Shown here: positions 42,791-51,054 of the stretch, piece by piece
Position numbering within the stretch: the first letter of the stretch is position 1
How the letters are laid out: each line of letters begins with the position of its first letter
Assembly (NCBI RefSeq): GCF_023544465.1
Contig: NZ_JALPVL010000012.1
Location: forward strand, 248,001 to 312,000
Source of the DNA: Paractinoplanes maris
GTDB taxonomy: Bacteria > Actinomycetota > Actinomycetes > Mycobacteriales > Micromonosporaceae
Direction of reading: 5' to 3'
Length of the DNA stretch: 64,000 nt
Made by a program: the position numbers and the translations under genes
The notes under the pieces: generated by a model
The model's database searches: none
Told to the model about the DNA's origin: nothing
What the model saw: only the letters and a program-made list of their open reading frames with translations

Positions 42791-43672
42791 TCAGAGCCGG
42801 GCTGTGTGGTCCCCGGCCATCTCGAGGATCCGGCCGGCCACCCGGGCGACCGCGTCGTCGTCGAAGAGGATCGAGTAGTGGTTGACGCCGGCCACGTGCT
42901 CGACGGCGATCCGCGTGGGGTCGAGCCCGGCCGCCGCCAGCCGTCCCGGGTCGTACAGGCCCTGCTTTTCGTTCTGCAGGCCGCGATCGGCCCACATCAG
43001 CCGGGCCGGGCAGGTCAGCCGGCGCACCGCGTCCACAGTGTCCGTGCGGAGGAGCGTGTCGGTCGCATCCGCGCGCACTGCCTCCAGCGAGCACGACGAC
43101 CCCCCGCCGACGAAGTCCCGGACCACGTACGCCTCGATGTCCGCGCTCCACCCGTCCTTCAGTGCCGGATGGGCTCGGAAGAAGCCGACGTACGCCTCCA
43201 CGCTCGGAAACGTCATGCCGAGCCGTTGCATCGCCGGCCCGATGACAGCCTGCAGCACCGCGTCGACGTCGGCCTCGGGCGGCACGGGCAGGACGACTCC
43301 GCCGTCGACCAGCAGCGCGCCGGCGACCCGGTCCGGATAGGCGGCCGCGGTCGACGCCACCACGAAACCACCCATCGAGTGGCCCACCAGCGTGACCCGC
43401 GGGACGCCGAGGTGACCGGCCACGGCGATCAGGTCGGCCGCGTGCGCCGCCATCCCGTACGGTCCCGGCAGCGCATTGCTGCGGGCACGGCCCCGCAGGT
43501 CGGGTGCCGCCAGGCGCACCCGCCCGCCGAGCTCCCGGGCCAGGCGGGTGAAGGCCAGCGCGTTGGCCGTGATGCCGTGCGCGGCCAGCACCACCGGACC
43601 GGTGCCGGGCCACAGGCACACCCGCAGCTCGCCGCCCTCGACGGCGACGCCGAACTCCTGCGGATCACTCAC
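42791..43672 (-). CDS. Alpha/beta hydrolase, possible 3-hydroxybutyrate oligomer hydrolase
   Basis: 293 residues. HGITANALAF oxyanion region, nucleophile Ser in LVGHSMGGFVV, acid Asp in LMWADRG region and His in VAGVNHYSIL. No signal peptide, so intracellular. GTG 43672 overlaps the PucR gene stop by 4 bp. Its position between PucR and the PHB depolymerase suggests it cleaves imported 3-hydroxybutyrate oligomers or activates a related ester; this is inferred from context only. Confidence 0.85.
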   Translation of the reverse strand: MSDPQEFGVAVEGGELRVCLWPGTGPVVLAAHGITANALAFTRLARELGGRVRLAAPDLRGRARSNALPGPYGMAAHAADLIAVAGHLGVPRVTLVGHSMGGFVVASTAAAYPDRVAGALLVDGGVVLPVPPEADVDAVLQAVIGPAMQRLGMTFPSVEAYVGFFRAHPALKDGWSADIEAYVVRDFVGGGSSCSLEAVRADATDTLLRTDTVDAVRRLTCPARLMWADRGLQNEKQGLYDPGRLAAAGLDPTRIAVEHVAGVNHYSILFDDDAVARVAGRILEMAGDHTARL

Positions 43673-45582
43673 TCTGTCTCCTCCGGGTTCGCTCCGACGC
43701 CGTCGCGCAGCCGGTGCAACCGCAGGGCCAGCCTGAGGTCGAGCGAGCGGTCCGGGTCGTGCCAGTCGCCGCCCAGCAGCTGGGCGACGCGGTCGAGCCG
43801 TTGGCTGACCGTGTTGACGTGCACGTGCAGGGTCTCGGCGGCCCGGGCCAGGCTGCCCGCGGCGGCGAAATACGCGTCGAGGGTCTGCACCAGCGCGGTG
43901 CCCCGCCGCCGGTCGTAGTCGAGCACCGGGCCCAGCACGTCCTGCAGGAACCCGCCGACGTCGTGCCGTTCGGCCAGCAGCAGGCCGACGTAGCCCAGCT
44001 CGCCCGTTCCGGCGCCGGCTCCGGCCCGGCCCAGCGCGACCAGGGCCCGGACGCATCGGTCGGCCTCCCGGTGGGCGGCGGCCACCCCGGCCGGGCCCGC
44101 CGCCGGCCCCGCCGCGCCGGCGGTCACCGGCCGGCCGAGCGCGCGACCGGCCTCTTTGGACACCAGCCGGGCCGCCCGGCCGGGGTCGTCGCCCGGCACC
44201 AGCAGGGTGATCCGCCCGTCGCGGGTCATCGCCAGGCCGCCCTGGGCGGTGGCGAATCCGCGGGCCCACGACGTGGCCTGCTGCCGCGGGCCGGGCCGGG
44301 CGTCGTCGGCGACCACCACGACGTGCGGGGCGTCCAGGTCGACGCCGATGCGCCGGGCCCGGGAGCGTACGGCGTCGGGGTCGCGGACCGGGCGGCTGAT
44401 CAGGTCGTCGAGCAACTCGCCGCGGACCTGTCCCTCGGCCTCGGCCACCGTCTGCCGGAAGAGCAGCAGCAGGGCGGTGATCTGCGCCGCCCGTTCCAGG
44501 GTGCGCTGGTCGGCCTCGGCCAGCGGCCGCGCTGGGTGGAAGACCAGCGCACCCAGGTTGTCGGCGCCGGCTACGACCGCCGCCACGTAGTAGTCGCCGC
44601 GCAGCACACTGCGGCCCTGCCCGCGGGAGGCCGCGACCGCTTCGGCCAGCGCGCCGGCGTCGAGCGAGGGCAGGTCGGCGGCCGACTTGGCCGTGGCCAG
44701 CTCGCGGCCGTGCGCGTCGAAGACCCGCAGCGCGCCCTCGAGCACGTCGACCAGGTCGCCCGCCACGTCGTCGACCCCGCCGCCACGCAGCACCAGCGCC
44801 GTCATCCGGTCGTGGGCCGCGGCCGCGCGCTCGACCGATTCGCTGTGGGCCTGGATGACCTGGTTCGCCGCCGACAGCTCGGTCAGGGCGGTCTGGGTCT
44901 CGGTGAGCAGCCGGGCGGCGTCGATGGCGACCGCCGCGTGCGCGGCCAGCGACACCAGCAGCGCCACCTCCTCGCGGGCGAAGGGCCGCTCGGTGCGGTT
45001 GGCCGCGAACAGCACGCCGATCACGCTGGGCCCGAGCCGCAGCGGTACGCCGAGGATCGCCACCAGCCCCTCGTCGGCCACCCCGCCGTCGATCTCGGTG
45101 GTGTGCTCGAAACGCGGGTCGGACGGGTAGTTCGCCGTCGCGTACGGGGTGCCGGTCAGCGCGACGAGCCCGCCCAGCCCGGCCCCCGGCGGCAGCCGCA
45201 GCCGCTGGAAGCTGGCCGCCACCGAGCCGTCGGTGATCCGCATGTACGTGTCGCCGTGCTCCGGATCGTCCAGCGTCAGATACGACACGTCGACGTTGAG
45301 CAGCGTCCGGGCCCGGTGCACGATCGCCCGCAGCACCGCGTCCAGCCCGCGCAGCCCGGCCAGGTCGCCCGCGGTGTCGTAGAGGGCGGACAGCTCCTCC
45401 TCCCGGCGCCGACGACGTTCCAGCAGCGCCCGCACCTGTAACGCGCGCAGCTTCACCTGCTCCAGCTCGGCCAGCTCGGCCGCCGGCGCCCCGGCCGCCC
45501 GCGCGGCCAGCAACGGCTGCTCGAACTCGACCGGTGCCGCCTCGCGGGCCAGCAGGTCGAGGAACTCCAGAGCCGAGGGCAT
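43669..45582 (-). CDS. GAF-domain PucR-family transcriptional regulator
   Basis: 637 residues. A leading helix region (~1-75) is followed by a GAF domain (~80-230: VLRAIVHRARTLLNVDVSYL ... VALLVSLAAHAAVAIDAARL), a central region and a C-terminal PucR/CdaR HTH (LARAAETLHVHVNTVSQRLD). PucR regulators usually activate catabolic operons on ligand binding by the GAF domain. It starts at ATG 45582, directly after the dehydrogenase stop, in the bdh-pucR-hydrolase-phaZ-MHS operon, and is likely the regulator of it and of the divergent ABC importer. Confidence 0.92.
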   Translation of the reverse strand: MPSALEFLDLLAREAAPVEFEQPLLAARAAGAPAAELAELEQVKLRALQVRALLERRRRREEELSALYDTAGDLAGLRGLDAVLRAIVHRARTLLNVDVSYLTLDDPEHGDTYMRITDGSVAASFQRLRLPPGAGLGGLVALTGTPYATANYPSDPRFEHTTEIDGGVADEGLVAILGVPLRLGPSVIGVLFAANRTERPFAREEVALLVSLAAHAAVAIDAARLLTETQTALTELSAANQVIQAHSESVERAAAAHDRMTALVLRGGGVDDVAGDLVDVLEGALRVFDAHGRELATAKSAADLPSLDAGALAEAVAASRGQGRSVLRGDYYVAAVVAGADNLGALVFHPARPLAEADQRTLERAAQITALLLLFRQTVAEAEGQVRGELLDDLISRPVRDPDAVRSRARRIGVDLDAPHVVVVADDARPGPRQQATSWARGFATAQGGLAMTRDGRITLLVPGDDPGRAARLVSKEAGRALGRPVTAGAAGPAAGPAGVAAAHREADRCVRALVALGRAGAGAGTGELGYVGLLLAERHDVGGFLQDVLGPVLDYDRRRGTALVQTLDAYFAAAGSLARAAETLHVHVNTVSQRLDRVAQLLGGDWHDPDRSLDLRLALRLHRLRDGVGANPEETE

Positions 45583-45583
45583 G

Positions 45584-46351
45584 TCAGTGGGCCGTCCAGC
45601 CGCCGTCCAGCGGGATGGAGGCGCCGGTGATCAGGTCGGCGGCCGGGGTGCACAGATAGGCCACCAACTCCGCCACCTCCTCCGGCGCGATCAGGCGCTT
45701 GATGGCGGCCCGCTCCAGCATGATCTTTTCGATCACCTCGGACTCGCTGATGCCGTGCACCGCGGCCTGGTCGGCGATCTGCTTGTCGACCAGCGGGGTG
45801 CGGACGAACGCCGGGTCGACGCAGTTGGAGGTGACCCCGCGCCCGGCGCCCTCCAGAGCCACCACTTTGGACAGCCCCTCCAGCGCGTGCTTGGCCGTCA
45901 CGTAGGCCGCCTTGAACGGCGAGGCGATCAGCCCGTGCACCGACGAGATGTTGACGACCCGGCCCCAGCCCCGCTCGTACATGTGCGGCAGGGCCCGGCG
46001 GACCAGCCGGAACGGCGCCTCGACCATCACCTTCTGCAGGTGAGCGAAGCGCTCCGGCGGGAAGTCGGGCAGCGGCGCGACGAACTGCAGGCCGGCGTTG
46101 TTGACCAGGATGTCGACGTCGGCGTCGAGCGCGTCGACCGCCTCCGGATCGGCCAGGTCGGCCGTGACCGCCCGGCCCCCGATGGCCGCCGCCACCTCTT
46201 TGGCGGCCGGTTCGTCGACGTCCACGACCAGCACGTGCGCCCCACCGGCGGCGAGCCGCATGGCGCAGGCCCGGCCGATGCCGCTGCCCGCCCCGGTGAC
46301 CAGCGCGGTGCGCCCGTGCAACTGGAGTGCGACCACCTGTGTCGTCGTCAT
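45584..46351 (-). CDS. bdhA: 3-hydroxybutyrate dehydrogenase
   Basis: Oxidises D-3-hydroxybutyrate to acetoacetate with NAD+. 255-residue SDR: cofactor loop VTGAGSGIGRA, NNAGLQFVAPLPDFP (the NNAG.Q.VAP pattern typical of HBDH), catalytic Ser in VVNISSVHGLIASPFKAAY and Tyr/Lys in AYVTAKHAL, then VALEGAGRGVTSNCVDPAFV and TPLVDKQIADQA. ATG 46351 is the first gene of the leftward operon, opposite the ABC importer. Confidence 0.93.
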   Translation of the reverse strand: MTTTQVVALQLHGRTALVTGAGSGIGRACAMRLAAGGAHVLVVDVDEPAAKEVAAAIGGRAVTADLADPEAVDALDADVDILVNNAGLQFVAPLPDFPPERFAHLQKVMVEAPFRLVRRALPHMYERGWGRVVNISSVHGLIASPFKAAYVTAKHALEGLSKVVALEGAGRGVTSNCVDPAFVRTPLVDKQIADQAAVHGISESEVIEKIMLERAAIKRLIAPEEVAELVAYLCTPAADLITGASIPLDGGWTAH

Positions 46352-46382
46352 AGCGCTGAACCTAAGGCCGCGAAGCCGGAAA

Positions 46383-46444
46383 CGCACATGGATCCGGCCC
46401 ACATAGTGCGACCCCGGCCTATGGGTTCGACGCCCATGGATACG
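46383..46444. promoter_or_regulatory. Candidate regulator repeats in the divergent intergenic region
   Basis: CGCACATGGATCCG (46383-46396) and CGCCCATGGATACG (46431-46444) differ at two of 14 bases and lie 48 bp apart, with a weaker copy (CCTATGGGTTCG, ~46418-46429) between. Near-palindromic CCATGG cores suit a dimeric regulator such as the PucR protein. Function inferred. Confidence 0.5.
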
Positions 46445-46503
46445 TCCCGCCGCCCGTCTTAACGTGAGCCAACGCACACCATCGATGCATTGGAAGGCTT
46501 CCC

Positions 46504-47676
46504 ATGAGTGGACCGGCGACATCCCGGCGGGCGTTGCTCGCCGGTGGCCTCCTGACCGCCGTGGCCGTCGCCGCGGCCGGGTGCGGCAGCCCGCAGGATG
46601 CGGCGACCGGCGGTGACGCCTCGTCCCCGCTGAACGTCGGGGTCGTGTACTCGCAGAGCGGCCCGCTGGCCAGCTACGGCCAGCAGTACGTGGACGGCTT
46701 CAAGGCCGGCCTGGCCTACGCCACCGGCGGCAGCGGCAAGGTGGGTGGCCGCGAGGTCACGGTCACCTATGCCGACGACGCCGGTGACCCGGTCAAGGCG
46801 GTCTCGGCGGCCAAGGACCTGATCGGCCGGGGCTACCAGGTGCTGGCCGGCTCCACCTCGTCCGGCGTCGCGCTGCAGGTCGCCCCGCTCGCTGCCACCA
46901 ACAAGGTGCTGTTCGTCTCGGGCCCGGCGGCGGCCGACGCCATCACCGGCGTGAACCGCTACACGTTCCGGTCGGGCCGCCAGTCCTTCCAGGACGTGCA
47001 GACGGCCAAGGCCTATCTCGGCGACGGCCGCAAGGTGCTGGTCTTCGCGCCCGACTCGGCCTTCGGCAAGTCGAACGTCGCCGCGGTCAAGGCGGTGCTC
47101 GGCGGCAACGGGGTGACCGTCTCGGACATCGCCGTGCCCGCGACCGCCACCGACTTCACCCCGTTCGCCGGCCAGGTCAAGGCGGCCCGCCCCGATCTCG
47201 TCTTCGTCGCCTGGGCCGGCAGCACGGCCGGCGCGATGTGGCAGGCACTCGACCAGCAGGGCGTGCTGTCGTCGACCACCGTGGTCACCGGTCTCGACAT
47301 CCGGGCCACCTGGCCGTCCTTCGGCGCCGGCGGCGCGAAGCTGCACCTGCTGGCCCACTACTTCGACGGCGCCACCAAGAACGCGGCCGAGCAGGCCCTG
47401 GCCGAGGCCGTGCCCGGGGGCAAGACCGACCTCTTCCACCCGGACGGCTTCGCCGCCGCGCAGATGATCGTGCACGCCCTCGACCAGGGCGGCACCGACG
47501 TCGAAAAGATGGTCACCGCGCTGGAGGGCTACAGCTTCGAGTCGGTCAAGGGCACGATGACCGTCCGGGCCGGGGATCACGCCCTGCTCCAGCCGATGTT
47601 CCAGGCCAAGCTGACCGGCGCCGACGCCACCCCGGTGGCCACGATCAGCGCCACCGACACGGCGCCCCCGGCATGA
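46504..47676 (+). CDS. Branched-chain-amino-acid-type ABC substrate-binding protein
   Basis: 390 residues of the periplasmic binding protein family 6 (HAAT). Twin-Arg-like SRRALLAGG start, lipobox AAAGC (Cys27) so a membrane-anchored lipoprotein; GVVYSQSGPLASYGQQYVDG opens the type I PBP fold. GGAAGG precedes ATG 46504. Opposite the 3-hydroxybutyrate genes, so the ligand is likely an organic acid or 3-hydroxybutyrate rather than Leu/Ile/Val; members of this family also bind amides and aromatic acids. Confidence 0.92.
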   Translation: MSGPATSRRALLAGGLLTAVAVAAAGCGSPQDAATGGDASSPLNVGVVYSQSGPLASYGQQYVDGFKAGLAYATGGSGKVGGREVTVTYADDAGDPVKAVSAAKDLIGRGYQVLAGSTSSGVALQVAPLAATNKVLFVSGPAAADAITGVNRYTFRSGRQSFQDVQTAKAYLGDGRKVLVFAPDSAFGKSNVAAVKAVLGGNGVTVSDIAVPATATDFTPFAGQVKAARPDLVFVAWAGSTAGAMWQALDQQGVLSSTTVVTGLDIRATWPSFGAGGAKLHLLAHYFDGATKNAAEQALAEAVPGGKTDLFHPDGFAAAQMIVHALDQGGTDVEKMVTALEGYSFESVKGTMTVRAGDHALLQPMFQAKLTGADATPVATISATDTAPPA

Positions 47677-48419
47677 CCGCTCTGCTGGTCGACAAGGTGT
47701 CGTGGCACGTCGGCGCCGTCCCGATCGTCGACGACGTGACGCTGGCGGTCGAGCCGGGCGAGTTCGTGGCCCTGATCGGTCCCAACGGCGCCGGCAAGAC
47801 CTCCCTGTTCAACCTGGTCAGCGGTCTGCGCCGGCCGACCGCGGGCCGGGTCGTGCTGGGCGGCGACGACGTCACCGGGGCCAAGCCGCACCAGCGGGCG
47901 CGGCGCGGTCTCGGCCGCACGTTCCAGACCTCGGCCGTCTTCGGCTCGCTGACCGTGCTCGAGAACGTCGAGCTGGCCGTCCGGGCCCGCGAGGGCGGCG
48001 CCACCCGGCCGTGGCGCAGCCGGGCCGACCGGGCGGTCACCGGGACGGCCGAGCGGATTCTGACCCAGGTCGGGCTGGACGACCGGGCCGCGCGAACGGC
48101 CGGCGAGCTGGCCCACGGCGAGAAACGCAAGCTCGAGATCGCGCTGGTGCTGGCCGGTTCGCCGCGCCTGCTGCTGCTCGACGAGCCGATGGCCGGGGTC
48201 AGCGCCGAGGACGTGCCGGCGCTGGTCAAGGTGGTCAAGGCACTCACCGAGGACGCCGGGCGCAGCGTGCTGATGGTCGAGCACCACATGGACGTCGTGC
48301 TCGAGCTGGCCGACCGGGTCGCCGTGCTGCACCACGGCGCCCTGCTCGCTTGCGGCACCCCGGCCGAGGTCATGGCCGACTCCACCGTGCAAGAGGCCTA
48401 CCTCGGGGAGGCGCTGTGA
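47673..48419 (+). CDS. LivG-type ABC importer ATPase
   Basis: 248 residues. Walker A GPNGAGKTSLFN, GLGRTFQTSAVFGSLTVLEN after the Q-loop, signature region LAHGEKRKLEIALVLAGSP, Walker B LLLLDEPMAGVS, H-loop LMVEHHMDVV. ATG 47673 overlaps the binding-protein stop by 4 bp. First of two ATPases in the five-gene importer operon. Confidence 0.96.
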   Translation: MTALLVDKVSWHVGAVPIVDDVTLAVEPGEFVALIGPNGAGKTSLFNLVSGLRRPTAGRVVLGGDDVTGAKPHQRARRGLGRTFQTSAVFGSLTVLENVELAVRAREGGATRPWRSRADRAVTGTAERILTQVGLDDRAARTAGELAHGEKRKLEIALVLAGSPRLLLLDEPMAGVSAEDVPALVKVVKALTEDAGRSVLMVEHHMDVVLELADRVAVLHHGALLACGTPAEVMADSTVQEAYLGEAL

Positions 48420-49108
48420 TCCTGCGGGTCCGAGACCTTTCCGTACGCCTGGGCGGCTCGCACATCCTGCAGGGCGTCACCTTCGACGTGCCGCCGTCCG
48501 GGGTCACCGCCCTGCTCGGCCGCAACGGCGTCGGCAAGACCACCACCCTGCGCGCTGTCCTGGGCGAGGTCCCGGCCACCGGCTCGGTCGAGTTCGGCGG
48601 CGACCCGGTGCTCGGCCGGCCCACGCACAAGCTGGTGCGCTCCGGGCTGGGTTACGTGCCGGAGGACCGCTGCGTGTTCGGCGGCCTCACCGTCGCCGAG
48701 AACCTGCGCCTGGCCGTCCGCGGCGCCGACCCCGACTACGACACCGTGCACGAGCTCTTCCCCGAGCTGCGGGCCCGGGCCGGCCAGCGCGCGGGCACGC
48801 TCTCGGGCGGTCAGCAGCAGATGGTCGCGATCGCCCGGGTGCTGCTCAACCGCAACCGGCTGCTGCTGGTCGACGAACCCACCAAGGGGCTGGCCCCGGC
48901 GGTCGTGTCGGCGGTGGCCGCCGTGCTGTCCCGGGTGGCCGAGCAGGTGCCGATCCTGCTGGTCGAGCAGAACCTGGCCGTGGTGCGGCGGCTGGCCGCC
49001 GGGGCGGTGGTGCTGGAGGCCGGGCAGGTCGCCTGGACCGGGGCCGCGAGCGACCTCCTGGGCGACGCCGGGCGCACCCGGACCCTGCTCGGCGTGGGGA
49101 GAGCCTGA
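48416..49108 (+). CDS. LivF-type ABC importer ATPase
   Basis: 230 residues. Walker A GRNGVGKTTTLR, GLGYVPEDRCVFGGLTVAEN, signature LSGGQQQMVAIARVLL, Walker B LLLVDEPTKGLAP, H-loop LLVEQNL. GTG 48416 overlaps the previous stop by 4 bp; its stop overlaps the next ATG by one base. Pairs with LivG-type ATPase. Confidence 0.96.
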   Translation: MILRVRDLSVRLGGSHILQGVTFDVPPSGVTALLGRNGVGKTTTLRAVLGEVPATGSVEFGGDPVLGRPTHKLVRSGLGYVPEDRCVFGGLTVAENLRLAVRGADPDYDTVHELFPELRARAGQRAGTLSGGQQQMVAIARVLLNRNRLLLVDEPTKGLAPAVVSAVAAVLSRVAEQVPILLVEQNLAVVRRLAAGAVVLEAGQVAWTGAASDLLGDAGRTRTLLGVGRA

Positions 49109-49974
49109 TGTCCACGGTGATCCTGCTGACGCTGACCGGGCTCGGCCTGGCCGCGCTGTATTTCCTGATCGCCTCGGGGCTGTCGCTCGTCTTCGGGCTG
49201 GCCGGGGTGCTGAACTTCGCGCACGGGCTGTTCCTGTCGGTCGGGGCGTACGCGACCTGGTGGGCGGAGCCGCACTGGGGGCTGGCCGTCGCCGTGCCGG
49301 TGGGCATCGCGGCCGGCGCGGCCACCGGGGCGCTGGTCGAGGTGGTGCTGATCCGCCCGCTCTACAAACGACCGACCGAGCAGGTGCTGGTCACGGTCGG
49401 CCTGTCGCTGGCCGGGGTGGCGCTGCTGCAATCGGTGTGGGGCGCCGACCCGCGGACGTTTCCCCGCCCGGCCTGGGCGTCCGAGGTCACCACGATCGGC
49501 TCGGCCCAGGTGCCCGACGACCGCTTCCTGCTGATCGGCACGGCCGTGGTGGTCCTGCTGGCCCTGCTGACCTTCCTGCACCGGACCCGGTACGGGCTGA
49601 TCATCCGGGCCGGGGTGGAGAACCGGGACATGGTCAGCGCCCTCGGCATCGACGTGCGCCGCGCGTTCACCCTGGTCTTCACGATCGGCGGGGCGCTGGC
49701 AGGCACGGCCGGGGTGCTCGGCGGCATGTACTTCGGGTCGGTCTCCCCCGGTCAGGGCGCCTCGCTGCTGATCTTCGCCTTCATCGTGGTCGTGATCGGC
49801 GGGCTGGGCTCGGTCACCGGCTCGGCCGTGGCGGCGGTGGTGGTCGGATTGCTCCAGCAGTTCGTCAACTACTACGGGGCGGCCGGGGCCGGGGACGTCA
49901 GCGTGGTCGCGTTGCTCGCCCTCGTGCTGTTGCTGCGACCGTCCGGTCTCGCTCGAACGGCGGTCACCGCATGA
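49108..49974 (+). CDS. LivH-type ABC importer permease
   Basis: 288 residues, eight or so TM helices with the HAAT-family motif SLVFGLAGVLNFAHGLFLSV and RYGLIIRAGVENRDMVSALG. Paired with the LivM-type permease, whose ATG lies 4 bp into its stop. Substrate by context: organic acids from PHB. Confidence 0.94.
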   Translation: MSTVILLTLTGLGLAALYFLIASGLSLVFGLAGVLNFAHGLFLSVGAYATWWAEPHWGLAVAVPVGIAAGAATGALVEVVLIRPLYKRPTEQVLVTVGLSLAGVALLQSVWGADPRTFPRPAWASEVTTIGSAQVPDDRFLLIGTAVVVLLALLTFLHRTRYGLIIRAGVENRDMVSALGIDVRRAFTLVFTIGGALAGTAGVLGGMYFGSVSPGQGASLLIFAFIVVVIGGLGSVTGSAVAAVVVGLLQQFVNYYGAAGAGDVSVVALLALVLLLRPSGLARTAVTA

Positions 49975-50963
49975 GTCACGTCCGCAAGAGCCTGCCACTG
50001 CTCGTGCTGGTGGTGCTGATCGTCCTGCCCTACTCGACCCTGCCGGTGCCGGGCGTCTTCGAGAGCCCGCTCAACTCGCCCGGCACGTTGCAGATGCTCG
50101 CGCTGTGCCTGGTCTTCGGCGGGCTGGCGCTCGGCTACGACCTGCTCTTCGGGCGGGCCGGGCTGCTGTCGTTCGGGCACGCGCTCTACATCGCGGCCGG
50201 CGCCTATGGCACGGACATCCTGGTCAGCCACGCCCACTGGCCACTGTGGGCGGCGGTGGCGGTGACCGTGCCGGCCGTGGCGGTCCTCGCCGCCCTGCTG
50301 GGTGCGGTCGCCCTGCGGACGACGGGAATCGCCTTCGCCATGGTGACGCTGGCCTTCGCCCAGGTCGGGTGGATCGTCGTCAACCGCGACCCGGGCGGGC
50401 TCACCGGCGGCGAGGAGGGGCTGCCGCTGGACAGTGCGGGGCTGCCGGCGTCGCTGGTCGGGGTGGCCGACACGGCCAACCTGTATTGGGTGGCGCTCGC
50501 GTTCCTGCTCGTCGTGGTCGTGGTGGTGCACGGCATCGACCGGGCGCCGCTGGGACGGGTGCTGACCGGGCTGCGCGACGACGAGCGCCGGGTGTCGGTG
50601 CTCGGGCTGTCCGCCTACCGGTTGAAGCTGGGGACGTTTGTGCTGGCGGGTGCGCTGGCCGCGCTGGGTGGCGCGGTGCACGCGCTGATCGTCGGTGGGG
50701 CGTCGCCGCATCTGGCCTCGGCCGACCTGACGCTGTCGCTGATCGTCATGGCGGTGCTGGGCGGGGCGGGCACCCGGTGGGGCGCGGTGGTCGGTGGGGT
50801 CGTCTACGCCTATCTCGACCAGCGCCTGACCCAGATCGGCGGCGCACTGCCCGGGCCGCTGAGCCAGCCGTTGTTCATCCTCGGCACGCTCTTCGTGCTC
50901 GCCGTCTATTTCGCGCCGGGCGGCCTGACCGGCGTACTCAAACGGCGCGGCCGGCTGGCGTGA
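49971..50963 (+). CDS. LivM-type ABC importer permease
   Basis: 330 residues, ~10 TM helices. LLFGRAGLLSFGHALYIAAG and RVLTGLRDDERRVSVLGLSA are the LivM motifs. ATG 49971 overlaps the LivH stop. Last gene of the livKGFHM-like operon. Confidence 0.94.
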   Translation: MSHVRKSLPLLVLVVLIVLPYSTLPVPGVFESPLNSPGTLQMLALCLVFGGLALGYDLLFGRAGLLSFGHALYIAAGAYGTDILVSHAHWPLWAAVAVTVPAVAVLAALLGAVALRTTGIAFAMVTLAFAQVGWIVVNRDPGGLTGGEEGLPLDSAGLPASLVGVADTANLYWVALAFLLVVVVVVHGIDRAPLGRVLTGLRDDERRVSVLGLSAYRLKLGTFVLAGALAALGGAVHALIVGGASPHLASADLTLSLIVMAVLGGAGTRWGAVVGGVVYAYLDQRLTQIGGALPGPLSQPLFILGTLFVLAVYFAPGGLTGVLKRRGRLA

Positions 50964-50989
50964 CCACCTTTGCTCGGACGGCTTTGTGC

Positions 50990-51054
50990 GACCCGGGTGC
51001 TCAGACGGCGCGGACGGCTGGCTTGACCCGGGTGCTCAGACGGCGCGGACGGCT
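50990..51054. repeat. 30-bp direct repeat straddling the dhaM 3' end
   Basis: GACCCGGGTGCTCAGACGGC plus ten more bases (ending CGGACGGCT) occurs at 50990-51019 and again at 51025-51054, period 35 bp. The second copy includes the last codons and stop of dhaM; the first lies just outside it, between dhaM and the convergent livM-like gene. Confidence 0.85.

Noticed and set aside
43714..45441. A 575-codon plus-strand frame opposite the PucR gene
   Set aside because: Antisense shadow of the GAF-PucR gene with no domain features.
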